Origin: Candidatus Nitrotoga sp. M5 | GTDB lineage: Bacteria > Pseudomonadota > Gammaproteobacteria > Burkholderiales > Gallionellaceae | NCBI RefSeq assembly: GCF_927904885.1 | Contig: NZ_CAKMNW010000010.1 | Coordinates: 1-64,000 of the forward strand | Direction of reading: 5' to 3' | Length of the DNA: 64,000 bases | Shown: positions 7,252-15,740 of the stretch, piece by piece | Position numbering within the stretch: the first letter of the stretch is position 1 | Layout of the letters: every line of letters begins with the position of its first letter | Translations under genes and position numbers: made by a program | Notes under the pieces: generated by a model | Seen by the model: the letters and a program-made list of their open reading frames with translations, nothing else | Told to the model about the DNA's origin: nothing | Databases searched by the model: none

Positions 7252-8463
7252 TCAAATATTATGGCGCAGTGCATCAACTACCGGCAAGCGTGAGGCGCGA
7301 CGAGCTGGGAGCACGGCAGCCATAACCGCCGCCAGCACGCCAATCAGGGCTGCTGCCACAAGCACCCTCGGTACCAGTACAATTGTAGCAGTATAGCCAG
7401 AGCTCGAGCCGGGCGGTGGCGGCATGGCAATGCCGATGCCCGAAATAATGCCTGCAAGCACGACTCCAATGACTACGCCGAGCACGCTGCCGAGCAAACC
7501 CAGCAGCCCATTTTCAAGCAGTATCAATTTGAAAATTTGGTGCCGACGCTGCCCTAAGGCAAGTAAAGTTCCGAATTCGCCAGTGCGCTCATAAACCACC
7601 ATATTGATGGTACTGGCCACACTTAAAATCAGCATAACAAGAATAATAGCCTGCAACGCCCCGAATTGGCGCCGATACAATGCCTCAGTTTTTTGATAAA
7701 AATCGGCCAACTCATGCCAAGGCTTTACGACATAGCCAAGCGGTTCTAACTTGGATCTGGCGATCGCTGTCACCGTGTCAGTTACAGTAGTATCGTCCAG
7801 CAACACGACAGCGCTATGTACCGACTGGGTGAACAACAACTCCTTTGCGGCTGGTAACGAAATTCGTACGGCTCGATCGTCATATTCCTTAGAGAATGTA
7901 CGGAACACGCCCACGACCTCATACTCGAGCATATTCAGAGCGCCTTCAGATGTATTCACCATCAATGTCACGAAGCTGCCAGGACGCAAATCAAGAGCAG
8001 CGGCAACACCCTCTCCAACAACCACACCAAATGCGTCCGCAATCCGCAGCGACCGGCCGGCAACGATTGTAGTGGCGGTTCCCAACTTCGCTTCCTTGTC
8101 CGGCTCGATGCCTTCGCCAATGATGGGCAAATCTGCGCGACCGTTGTTAGCTAATCCGGAAAAGTTCACACGTGCCATGATGGCCTGAACATTCGGAATA
8201 GTACGTACCACGTCCACTACCTCCTTCGGACGCGTTATCATATATCGCGCTGGGTCACGCCGACCATACTCGAGATAGCCGCTCCTCAAAACTTGCACAT
8301 GCCCAATACGCGAATGTATTGTCGACTCGCGCAACTGCACAAACACATCCTCGACAAAACCACCACTGATGATAATGGAGACCACCCCAGTGATAATTGC
8401 CGCCAACGTCAGCGCAGTACGCAAACGATTGCGGAAGATATTGCGAAAGGCGAGCTTTAACAT
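7252..8463 (-). CDS. FtsX-like ABC permease (LolC/LolE family), second of pair
   Basis: The 403-residue protein has the FtsX/MacB permease layout: one N-terminal membrane helix after a basic start (MLKLAFRNIFRNRLRTALTL), a periplasmic domain of about 220 residues, and three C-terminal helices from about residue 270. The motif FGTLLALGQRRHQIFKLILLENGLLG is the coupling segment shared by LolC/E-type permeases. It contains GIAMPPPPG near residue 350 and ends ALRHNI; the preceding permease has the same two features, so they are paralogues. It lies 15 bases after the end of that gene. With it, and the ATPase at 4629-5396, it would form an exporter extracting a lipid or lipoprotein from the inner membrane. 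Confidence 0.85.
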   Translation of the reverse strand: MLKLAFRNIFRNRLRTALTLAAIITGVVSIIISGGFVEDVFVQLRESTIHSRIGHVQVLRSGYLEYGRRDPARYMITRPKEVVDVVRTIPNVQAIMARVNFSGLANNGRADLPIIGEGIEPDKEAKLGTATTIVAGRSLRIADAFGVVVGEGVAAALDLRPGSFVTLMVNTSEGALNMLEYEVVGVFRTFSKEYDDRAVRISLPAAKELLFTQSVHSAVVLLDDTTVTDTVTAIARSKLEPLGYVVKPWHELADFYQKTEALYRRQFGALQAIILVMLILSVASTINMVVYERTGEFGTLLALGQRRHQIFKLILLENGLLGLLGSVLGVVIGVVLAGIISGIGIAMPPPPGSSSGYTATIVLVPRVLVAAALIGVLAAVMAAVLPARRASRLPVVDALRHNI

Positions 8464-8478
8464 GGCTTCCGCATATCC

Positions 8479-9708
8479 TCAAATATTATGCCGCAACGCG
8501 TTAATAATTTGCAGGCGCGAGGCTTTCCATGCCGGGTATAAACCCGCCAGTGCAGTAGTAATAAACGCAATCAGAAACGCAGTCACCATTACGTTCAGGG
8601 TAATCCGAATTTTGCCAGTGTACCCTTCTTCCATGCCGGGGGGTGGCGGCATAGGTATACCAATTGAGGAGATCAATTCGGCAAGCCCGTAACCTACAAT
8701 TAGTCCCATGGATGCACCGACCAGCCCGAGCAAAAGTCCCTCAATAGCGAACATTTGAAGGATTTTTTTTCGCTTGAATCCGATGGCTAGCAGCGTGCCA
8801 ATTTCACCAGTACGTTCAAGCACATTCATCACAAGCATATTGGAAATGCTGAGCACGATAATGAAGCCAATAATCAGCCGCAACACGTTCATTTGCTGCG
8901 AAAATAGCGCCACCGTCTTGTTGTAAAAATCTGCTTGCTGATACCAGGGCACAAACTCCAACTTATGCGCCGATGCAGGGAAGCGGCTGCGGAACTGCGC
9001 GAGAAAATCATCCGTGCGATCAGTCTCATTAAGTAGTATTAGCCAAACGTGGGCACCGCTAACGCGAAGCAGTGATTGCGCCTGACTGATGGGCAGATTC
9101 AGAGCGGAATCATCGAAAGCCTGGTTGGGACTGACAAACACTCCGGCAACTTTCATCTCGGCGGCGTTGATACCACCACCTGAAGCGGTCGCAAGCAGCG
9201 CCACGGTATCACCCGGTTTTACATCAAGGTTACGCGCCAGACCACGCCCCAGAACCACCTCTTTTGCAGCCGCATCATTGAGATTCCGACCTTCTACAAT
9301 ACGCACGGCCTGACTCAACTCCGCTTCCTTTTGTTTTTTTGGGTCGACACCTACTGCCACAAATGCGACGGTTGTCTCACCGTGGCTGATGAGTCCCGTC
9401 ACCGCCAGCCGCGGCGCCACTAACTTGACACCTGGAGCGGACTCGATCTCGCTGCGCTGCGGCGAGTTTTCCGGCAAAATATAAGCATAAGGATTGGCTG
9501 CACCCGCATGGAGATATCCTGGTCGCATAACCTGAATATGGCCTAATTCGGACTGGATGGTGCCTTCTCGCATACCCCAGAAAACCCACTGAATAAAGCC
9601 GTCAGCAAGCACTAGTGCAATTACACCAACAGCTACCATAAGCAAGGCTGCCAGCGCTCGCCGCCGATTGCGGGCCAGATTGCGCGCGGCGATCAACAAA
9701 TTAGCCAT
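8479..9708 (-). CDS. FtsX-like ABC permease (LolC/LolE family), first of pair
   Basis: The 409-residue protein has the same architecture as its downstream neighbour: an N-terminal helix (MANLLIAARNLARNRRRALAALLM), a periplasmic domain, then three helices with IGTLLAIGFKRKKILQMFAIEGLLLG as coupling motif. It shares GIPMPPPPG and the terminal ALRHNI with the second permease, supporting tandem duplication and a heterodimer like LolC-LolE. The start at ATG 9708 is preceded by GGGAG about 7 bases upstream. It is the first gene of a two-gene operon; the promoter should lie in 9709-10020. The periplasmic domains of the two are clearly diverged, which would suit an asymmetric cargo-binding role. Confidence 0.85.
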   Translation of the reverse strand: MANLLIAARNLARNRRRALAALLMVAVGVIALVLADGFIQWVFWGMREGTIQSELGHIQVMRPGYLHAGAANPYAYILPENSPQRSEIESAPGVKLVAPRLAVTGLISHGETTVAFVAVGVDPKKQKEAELSQAVRIVEGRNLNDAAAKEVVLGRGLARNLDVKPGDTVALLATASGGGINAAEMKVAGVFVSPNQAFDDSALNLPISQAQSLLRVSGAHVWLILLNETDRTDDFLAQFRSRFPASAHKLEFVPWYQQADFYNKTVALFSQQMNVLRLIIGFIIVLSISNMLVMNVLERTGEIGTLLAIGFKRKKILQMFAIEGLLLGLVGASMGLIVGYGLAELISSIGIPMPPPPGMEEGYTGKIRITLNVMVTAFLIAFITTALAGLYPAWKASRLQIINALRHNI

Positions 9709-10020
9709 ATTACTCCCATGTGTCTGAGTTGACTACAGAGCAATCCATCAATATAACGGAATAGCATCATTGTAGGAGCGGAATCAACCGTGCAGGACGC
9801 ATCAGCAGAAAGCGCACAACACATTGGAAGCACAAAATCCGCATAGGGTACAATGTGTTTCGCTGATTGATACATTGCATTGACAGTACTTCATGCCTTG
9901 CAATGACAGCTGGATTATAGTTTCGGTGCCGCCCATCCAGTACCTCCCATTTAAAATCCAATAAGTCATGGCGCATAATAATTCCCGTGTTATGGTATTA
10001 CTTTCTTGGGCGTGAGTGCA
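9709..10020. other. Divergent intergenic region, permease operon / glycosyltransferase
   Basis: About 310 bases separating two divergently transcribed units. It must hold promoters for both, but no confident -35/-10 or operator was found, and the short open frames on the minus strand look like noise. Confidence 0.5.
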
Positions 10021-11232
10021 ATGAAAATTCGAAGCAAACCTGTCGTTCTCCTTGTTGCTGAAGCGGTCACTCTTGCGCATTTCGCGAGGATTGTGACCCT
10101 GGCGAGGGCGCTAGATCCTTCTACCTATGAAGTTGTTATCGCCTCTGATCCTCGTTATATTAATTTGGAAAAAAATTTTGACTGTGAGTTTCATCCCATT
10201 CGATCCATTCCATCCGCCGAATTCGAGCAAGCCCTTAACAAGGGCAAGCCGCTATATAGTGTTGAGACGCTCACCAATTACGTTGAAGACGATTTAAAGT
10301 TACTCGACAGCGTCAAACCCGATTTAGTTGTCGGAGACTTCAGACTGTCTTTGGCGGTGAGTGCCCCATTGCGCCATATTCCTTATGCCGCAGTGGTTAA
10401 TGCTTACTGGAGCCCGTTTGCAGACACCAATTATCCAGTACCGGATCTGCCTATAACCAGAATTCTGGGGATCAGACTTGCGCAAAAATTGTTCGATGCC
10501 GCGAGACCCATCGCCTTTGCCTTGCATGCACGTCCACTGAACCAGCTGCGTCGCCGCTATGGGCTACCGTCTCTGGGGCTGGATATTAAAAATGCCTATA
10601 CTTGGGGCGATCATGTTCTATATGCGGACACCTCCGAAGTTGTGCCAACTCGCAATTTGCCAGCCCACCATCGCTATCTCGGCCCAGTGCTCTGGACCGC
10701 CAAAACACCGCTGCCACAGTGGTGGAGCAGCCTGCCCGAAGACAGGCCGGTAGTATTACTGACTTTGGGTAGCTCTGGGCAGGCCGACCTTCTGCCGATG
10801 GTGCTCACCGCCTTATCGCGACTACCGCTTACAGTTATCGTCGCCACAGCTGGGAAAGTCGCGCTGGCCGATACGCCAGCCAATGCGTACATTATCGACT
10901 ACCTGCCCTTAGACATCGCAACCCGTCGCTCGAAAGTAATAATCTGTAACGGCGGCAGCCTAACCACCTATCAGGCACTTACCAGCGGGCTGCCGATCAT
11001 TGGTCTGTGCTCCAATATGGATCAACTATTGAACATGGTTGCCATTGAACGATTGGGAGCAGGTATAAGTCTGCGTGCCGCGAATGTTCAACCTGGTCAA
11101 CTGAAAGATGCCGTCCATACCCTGCTTAGCAACCCCACTTACGCTCGGACAGCCGAGCAAACAGGTGAGCAATTCAGACAAGTTGATGCTGGGCAACGCT
11201 TTCGAACATTCATATCTGAAGTTTTGGGTTAG
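10021..11232 (+). CDS. GT1-family (MGT/UGT-like) glycosyltransferase
   Basis: The 403-residue protein has the two-domain GT-B layout. The N-terminal part starts VVLLVAEAVTLAHFARIVTLARAL, the acceptor-side motif of macrolide/UDP-glycosyltransferases. The C-terminal part has VVLLTLGSSGQ and NGGSLTTYQALTSGLPIIGL...MDQLLN, matching the sugar-nucleotide binding signature (G-G-x-x-x-x-x-x-AL-x-x-G-x-P, then DQ-x-x-N). Such enzymes glycosylate small hydrophobic acceptors, which would fit the neighbouring FeeM-like and lipid-export genes. ATG 10021 was preferred to a TTG at 10006; no strong ribosome-binding site is visible. The following acyltransferase starts 24 bases after its stop, so they probably form an operon. 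Confidence 0.82.
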   Translation: MKIRSKPVVLLVAEAVTLAHFARIVTLARALDPSTYEVVIASDPRYINLEKNFDCEFHPIRSIPSAEFEQALNKGKPLYSVETLTNYVEDDLKLLDSVKPDLVVGDFRLSLAVSAPLRHIPYAAVVNAYWSPFADTNYPVPDLPITRILGIRLAQKLFDAARPIAFALHARPLNQLRRRYGLPSLGLDIKNAYTWGDHVLYADTSEVVPTRNLPAHHRYLGPVLWTAKTPLPQWWSSLPEDRPVVLLTLGSSGQADLLPMVLTALSRLPLTVIVATAGKVALADTPANAYIIDYLPLDIATRRSKVIICNGGSLTTYQALTSGLPIIGLCSNMDQLLNMVAIERLGAGISLRAANVQPGQLKDAVHTLLSNPTYARTAEQTGEQFRQVDAGQRFRTFISEVLG

Positions 11233-11256
11233 CAAAGTCCAATCAGGAGAGTAATT

Positions 11257-11913
11257 ATGCGTAAAATCACCCTGCCGCAAGTCGCGTTGTTTTTTCTGCT
11301 TCTCGGCACCATTCTGGTGCTTGGCGTAACTACCACTTACGGGTTACTTGGATCGTTATCGCTCGGTGATTTTCGAGGAATTGCTATGGTGGGAGGAGCA
11401 GTCGTAATCATCTATTTATACGCCTTTGTCATGTATCGACTTTTTCTGCATTTCATGCCATTAGTTGAAGGCAGCTTGGATGAAGGATCGCGTGATGAAT
11501 TCGCTGCCCAAGTCAATATCCTTTTCTACCTCATGCTTTTCAATAGTTTAATCCGCACTCATTTTATACCGGTGCCGTTGATGCGGTTAATTTATCAAGC
11601 GCTTGGCGCCCGGATGGGTGCCAACACCTATAGTGCCGGCACCCTGCTAGATCCGCCATTGACCGAGCTGGGTGCCAACTGCATTATTGGCCACGATGCC
11701 GTACTTTTTTGCCATGCCATCGAAGGGCGCCACTTCACGCTATCCCGCATACGAATCGGCAACAACGTCACAATCGGCGCTACCGCTATCGTCATGTGTG
11801 GCGTCATCATTGGCGACGATGCCATCGTCTCGGCCGGAGCCGTCGTGCTGAAAGACACCCGAATCGGCCCTGGAGAAGTCTGGGGAGGGGTGCCGGCTAA
11901 GCGTCTTAGATAA
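11257..11913 (+). CDS. Membrane-anchored left-handed beta-helix acyltransferase (hexapeptide repeat)
   Basis: The protein has 218 residues. Residues 8-30 and 42-70 form hydrophobic helices; the C-terminal 100 residues carry hexapeptide-type repeats (GANCIIGHDAVLF, IRIGNNVTIGATAIVMCGVIIGDDAIVSAGAVVLKDTRIGPGEVWGGVPAKRLR), ending in the GVPAKRLR tail seen in maltose/serine/colanic-acid O-acetyltransferases. It probably transfers an acetyl group to a glycan or glycolipid at the membrane. AGGAGAG lies 8 bases before ATG 11257. Together with the upstream glycosyltransferase it looks like a two-gene tailoring unit. The exact acceptor cannot be inferred. Confidence 0.8.
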   Translation: MRKITLPQVALFFLLLGTILVLGVTTTYGLLGSLSLGDFRGIAMVGGAVVIIYLYAFVMYRLFLHFMPLVEGSLDEGSRDEFAAQVNILFYLMLFNSLIRTHFIPVPLMRLIYQALGARMGANTYSAGTLLDPPLTELGANCIIGHDAVLFCHAIEGRHFTLSRIRIGNNVTIGATAIVMCGVIIGDDAIVSAGAVVLKDTRIGPGEVWGGVPAKRLR

Positions 11914-12064
11914 GCAATTATCAGTCCGCAGCTTGGCTTTATCACTATTACATTGTGATGCATTGCCAACTACTTTATTGGAGGGTACGACTATATGAAT
12001 TAAGCCGAGCCTACGATTTACCAAAAGCAAGTTTTGACCGTAATGACGACTAAGCGCATATAAC

Positions 12065-12090
12065 AAAAAAGGCCAGGTTTAAACCTGGCC
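12065..12090 (-). terminator. Rho-independent terminator of the PEP-CTERM gene
   Basis: On the minus strand the perfect palindrome GGCCAGGTTTAAACCTGGCC is followed directly by a run of six T. It lies 27 bases after the stop codon of the PEP-CTERM gene. Confidence 0.88.
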
Positions 12091-12117
12091 CTTTCGAGAT
12101 ACGAATCGCTATCGCGC

Positions 12118-12942
12118 TTAAGCTTTCTTACGACGGCGCACTAACGACAATCCAGTCAGACCTAAGCCCAGCAAAGCCAAAGATCCAGGCTCAGGCACTG
12201 TGCTTGCTATAAAGTTTTGATTACCGTCAGCTTGCAGTGCTATATGGCCTGCTGGCAAAAGTTGAGTGCCGCCGCCAACATCAGGCATACTAGGATTGGG
12301 AGTAACCCATCCAGTTTGACTTGCGCCCAGTTGCAAAGAGGTTGTTGCTGTTGACGTAGCCAAATCTGGATTAATATAAGTATTATTTGTATTTGTAATT
12401 ACCGCCTGAAGGGTAGCAAGTCCGCCATTAAGGATGTCAAATCCACCGCCTGGCTGGGCCAATATCGAACCGGTGATTATCTCTATACCATCGGTAATGC
12501 CCGCTCCAGTTACCATATTTACATCGGGAGTGGTGTCATACCAAATAGAGAATGTGCCAGAGTTAACAGCAAAAGTAGACGCTGTGCAAATTACACCATT
12601 ATCTGCTGTACACGTACCAGTCTCATTAATTTTGGCTTCAATAGTATATTCATAGGTATCCAGAAATATACCCAACATCGGAATATTGAGACCGTTAATA
12701 TCAAGGACATTGCTGGCTTTAGCATAGTACGTCAAGTCAAAAGTAGTGGTCAGCCCAGTTAATGCCCCTGAGTTAAAACCATCAACAACGGCTGTACCAT
12801 TTGAGGCCCAGTCAAACCCACCCCAAGTGTTATGATTACCGTCAGCATTAGTGAGTGTTAAGGCACTCGCCACTGAACTGCAAGTAAAGGCTGCAACAAC
12901 TGCAGCACTAATCGCATAGTGTTTCAGCTTACTGTTCATCAT
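12118..12942 (-). CDS. PEP-CTERM sorting domain protein (exosortase substrate)
   Basis: The 274-residue protein has a Sec signal peptide (HYAISAAVVAAFTCSSVASA) and the canonical PEP-CTERM tail: VPEPGSLALLGLGLTGLSL followed by VRRRKKA. Exosortase (EpsH) recognises this tail and processes such proteins during export; the exosortase gene is not in this window. The middle is a low-complexity, Thr/Asn/Gly-rich beta domain with a cysteine pair (TCTADNGVICTA), and I recognise no enzyme motif. AAGGAG lies 8 bases before the first ATG of the MMNSK start. A sigma-54 promoter and palindromic upstream element are found 83-188 bases before the gene, and a strong terminator follows, so it is monocistronic. 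Likely role: surface or matrix protein tied to exopolysaccharide production. Confidence 0.92.
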   Translation of the reverse strand: MMNSKLKHYAISAAVVAAFTCSSVASALTLTNADGNHNTWGGFDWASNGTAVVDGFNSGALTGLTTTFDLTYYAKASNVLDINGLNIPMLGIFLDTYEYTIEAKINETGTCTADNGVICTASTFAVNSGTFSIWYDTTPDVNMVTGAGITDGIEIITGSILAQPGGGFDILNGGLATLQAVITNTNNTYINPDLATSTATTSLQLGASQTGWVTPNPSMPDVGGGTQLLPAGHIALQADGNQNFIASTVPEPGSLALLGLGLTGLSLVRRRKKA

Positions 12943-13024
12943 TTAAATTCTCCTTCTTAAAAGTTGTAATTAAAATATTCGGGTACTTCGGCCCAAAAAT
13001 CATTAAAAGCCTCACTCTACTTAA

Positions 13025-13040
13025 AGCAAAATACGTACCA
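13025..13040 (-). promoter_or_regulatory. Sigma-54 promoter of the PEP-CTERM gene
   Basis: Read on the minus strand it is TGGTACGTATTTTGCT, which fits the sigma-54 consensus TGGCACG-N4-TTGC[AT] with GG and GC at the required spacing. Transcription would start about 12 bases further, near 13013, leaving a leader of about 70 bases. Confidence 0.75.
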
Positions 13041-13113
13041 CTTAAAAATAAAGCTTATTAATCATAATAATAAAAATTTAACACGGGGAAAAATAATGCC
13101 TATGAAGTGCACA

Positions 13114-13130
13114 TGTAAAAATTTTCGACA
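13114..13130. promoter_or_regulatory. Palindromic upstream activator motif, copy 1
   Basis: The sequence TGTAAAAATTTTCGACA has the palindromic frame TGT-N2-AAA-N-TTT-N2-ACA. It lies about 75 bases upstream of the sigma-54 promoter, where enhancer-binding proteins act. The same motif with one mismatch precedes the HPr-rel-A-type operon. PrsK/PrsR with RpoN is the proposed control pair of PEP-CTERM systems; assigning this site to PrsR is inference. Confidence 0.65.
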
Positions 13131-13737
13131 TTCAACTGCAAATCTGAGGTCAGATCGTTTTGGTCTATGCATTTTCAAGAGTGAAGTATCTGAAAGTCGA
13201 GAACTGGCAGTTCATACTATGTGATTCGGCCAAGTGAACTTGAAGTTGAAGGTAGCGCATTGTGTAGCTTACATACAAATCAGCTCAAACACATCTTGTC
13301 CGGCTCAATCGTAGCATCGATTCTTGTCTGATTCATAGTCAGCGCCTCTAATTAGTTTCAATTTCATAACTTAAGAGCAACCCTCTGTAAAAAATTCTAA
13401 ATACTAATTAATAATGCCAGATTGAGCATTAAATGTATAAATTCAATAAAATCAATGAAATTATTAATAGTATTTATTACTCAACTACCACCTGCTAAAG
13501 AAGGTGGGCTGAGGCCATGACCGCCATCCACCCAAAATGGGCAAACCGTGGAAGACTCCGCTAAATCCTATTCATAGAACGCATGATAAAAAAATCATAG
13601 CATTTAATGCTCCACTATATGCACACATTGATGAAAATAAATTCCATTAGTTTTCAATAGTGGACACCACTAATGCTTAGTCTGAAATAATGCGACATTT
13701 TTATTTCATAATTATCAACGAACACATAAAGCACATG

Positions 13738-13754
13738 TGTAAAAATTATCGACA
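13738..13754. promoter_or_regulatory. Palindromic upstream activator motif, orphan copy
   Basis: TGTAAAAATTATCGACA is a one-base variant of the motif at 13114-13130. No sigma-54 promoter or intact gene lies at the usual distance on either side. It stands about 260 bases before the IS3-type element, so the gene it served may have been lost. Confidence 0.45.
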
Positions 13755-14078
13755 TATGATTGAGAATAGTCAAACTGTCTGTTTGAATTTATGCATCTTC
13801 TGCAGGGAAGTCTCTCGAAGATTGAGATATGTCAGTTCGGTTGAGTAGCGTCGGTTGCTGCCTGATATACGACCGACTAGCCGTCCACTGTGATCTGCAC
13901 AGCTGCAACGATGGTGACTGTGTTTTCGGAACCTCGACCGAGCTTACCCGGGCGCTCACCACATAGGTAGAGTCACCTCTGAAAGTCAGCAGACAATGCG
14001 GCAGTTGCCTAATCCTGTAGTGGTCTAATAGAAACGCACACCTCGATAGGATTATTATTCAGCTAGAGAGGAATCGCA

Positions 14079-14348
14079 ATGAGCAAGCACCGCAAGCATT
14101 ACGAAGCCGCATTTAAATTAGAAGTTGCACGCATGGTAGTTGATCAAGGACTGAGTATCACGCAAATTGTAAAAGACATGAGCATAGGCCGTACAGCGGT
14201 GAGCCGCTGGATTGAACAATATCGGGCTGAGCAACTAGGTAAACCCAGTATCGGTAAGCCTGTCACTGTCGAGCAGCAACGCATCCGCCAACTGGAGACC
14301 GAGATCCGCCAACTGCACGCTGACAATGAACTATTAAAAATGCATTGA
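14079..14348 (+). CDS. IS3-family transposase OrfA (helix-turn-helix subunit)
   Basis: The 89-residue protein reads KHYEAAFKLEVARMVVDQG then an HTH (SITQIVKDMSIGRTAVSRWI) and a C-terminal leucine-zipper-like coiled coil (EQQRIRQLETEIRQLHADNELL). This is the standard OrfA that binds the inverted repeats. AGAGAGGA precedes the ATG. An A-rich stretch (TTAAAAATG) at its end is where programmed -1 frameshifting to orfB would occur. The frame is intact, but the partner OrfB is not, so the element is presumably dead. Confidence 0.9.
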   Translation: MSKHRKHYEAAFKLEVARMVVDQGLSITQIVKDMSIGRTAVSRWIEQYRAEQLGKPSIGKPVTVEQQRIRQLETEIRQLHADNELLKMH

Positions 14349-14370
14349 CCTTCTTTGCCCGCGAATTGAG

Positions 14371-15061
14371 ATGATCTACAACCTCATTAAGCAATGGCAA
14401 CAGAAGGCCATCAGCCAAGCATGTCGCATATTACAAATCAGCCGCTCGGGATATTACACCGCCAATTGACGCATCGAGAAGCCAGCTATTTGTGTCGCCA
14501 GTGTGCAGGTTAAAGCCGCTTTCGTGACGAATCAACGCTGCTATGGCAGTCGTTGTATCGTTGACGAGCTAAAGGCGCAGCACATTGTTATGGGTTGATA
14601 CTAAAGTGCGTCGCTTAATGCGTGAAGCGGGTTTAAATCCGGTTTGGAAGAAGAAGTTTGTGAGCACCACCGACAGTAAACACGATCTACCCGTGGCAGA
14701 GAACTTGCTGAATCGTCAATTCAATCCCCCGAAATTGAATCAGGCTTGGGCATCTGATATTACTTACATCCGTACCAAAACAGGTTGGCTGTATTTGGCA
14801 TCGGTGATGGATTTATATTCACGCAAGATCATCGGCTGGGCGATGAGTCCCACGATGCTAGCGGCCTTGGTCTGTCAGGCGTTGCAGATGGCGATTGGAC
14901 AGAGGCAAACAACGGTTGGACTGATATTGCATTCAGACCGAGGTAGTCAATACGCCAGCAACGAATACCAGGCCTTGTTGAAACAAAATGGCATCATTTG
15001 TAGCATGAGTCGCAAAGGTAATTGTTGGGATACTCAGTTTAATATGGTTTGGAATGCCTGA
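14371..15061 (+). pseudogene. IS3-family transposase OrfB, broken
   Basis: Three pieces can be joined: MIYNLIKQWQQKAISQACRI up to an in-frame TGA at 14467; a second piece in the same frame (RCYGSRCIVDELKAQHIV) ending at about 14594; then, after a frameshift, the integrase core with KVRRLMREAGLNPVWKKKF, the DDE-type blocks WASDITYIRT (first Asp), LILHSDRGSQYAS (second Asp) and SRKGNCWD. The final Glu-containing segment is replaced by unrelated residues, so the catalytic triad is incomplete. Confidence 0.85.
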
Positions 15062-15251
15062 TTTGATCTGACCCGTGTTGGGATTGGCGAAGTAGTGCCT
15101 TTGCGTTGACCTGTCGATCTGGCCTAGGCATTCCCCGAGCGTTGCCGGGCCCATTACATGTGACCTAATAGGAGCGTTGAATTGCACCGTAAGTATCCTG
15201 TCCGGTAAGTGGGGTTGGTAATGCGCCAATCTTGACTGAGGAGTATAAAAT
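15062..15251 (+). ncRNA. Possible IS110 left-end/bridge RNA region
   Basis: IS110-family elements carry a structured noncoding bridge RNA between the left end and the transposase gene. These 190 bases sit exactly there, are noncoding, and contain several short GC-rich hairpin-capable segments (such as CCTAGGCATTCCCCGAGCG). Loop assignments cannot be made by eye, and the downstream transposase is truncated. Confidence 0.3.
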
Positions 15252-15725
15252 ATGGACGGCACATTGATTCAAAATGAAGTTATGCTTGGCGCTGATACCC
15301 ATTTAGATAAACATGTTGGTGTAGTCATTAACCACCAGGGTAAAGTGATAGGTACACATACCTCCATATCGACTAATAGAGCAGGTTATCTAAAATTGCT
15401 AACATGGGCACGTTCTCTCGGAAATATACGACGTGCAGGTGTTGAAGGAACAGGAACATATGGCGCTGGTCTTACCCGTCTATTGCGCGAGGAGGGTATT
15501 GAGGTATGGGAAATAAATCGTCCTGATCGTGCTAAGCGTAGACTTCAAGGTAAGTCAGATCCGACTGACGCTGAAAGTGCAGCACGAACAGTACTTTCTG
15601 GTAACGCAACAGCATTCCCAAAGTCACAGTCGGGTGTAGCTGAAGCACTGCGTATGTTATCGGTTGCCAGGCGTAGCGCAGTCAAGGCGAGGACACGAAC
15701 AATAAATCAGCTCAGATCAGATTGA
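15252..15725 (+). pseudogene. IS110-family transposase, N-terminal half only
   Basis: The 157 residues match the DEDD (RuvC-like) N-terminal domain of IS110 transposases: LGADTHLDKHVGVVIN (first Asp), VEGTGTYGAGLTRLL (Glu), INRPDRAKRRLQGKSDPTDAESAAR (the D-P-T-D-A pair), ending at NQLRSD. Full-length proteins of 340 or more residues continue with a coiled coil and a serine-containing Tnp2 domain, both missing here. The frame ends at TGA 15723-15725, 16 bases before the remnant of another IS. AGGAG precedes the ATG. Confidence 0.88.
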
Positions 15726-15740
15726 GACTAGTTCACGTAA

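Larger units (their letters stand above)
14015..15061 (+). mobile_element. Truncated IS3-family element
   Basis: The left end TGTAGTGGTCTAATAGAAAC is typical of IS3-group termini and lies 64 bases before an intact orfA. The orfB part is broken by a stop and a frameshift and loses its C-terminus, and hence the right end, at about 15040 where an IS110-type element begins. No right inverted repeat or target duplication can be seen. Confidence 0.8.
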
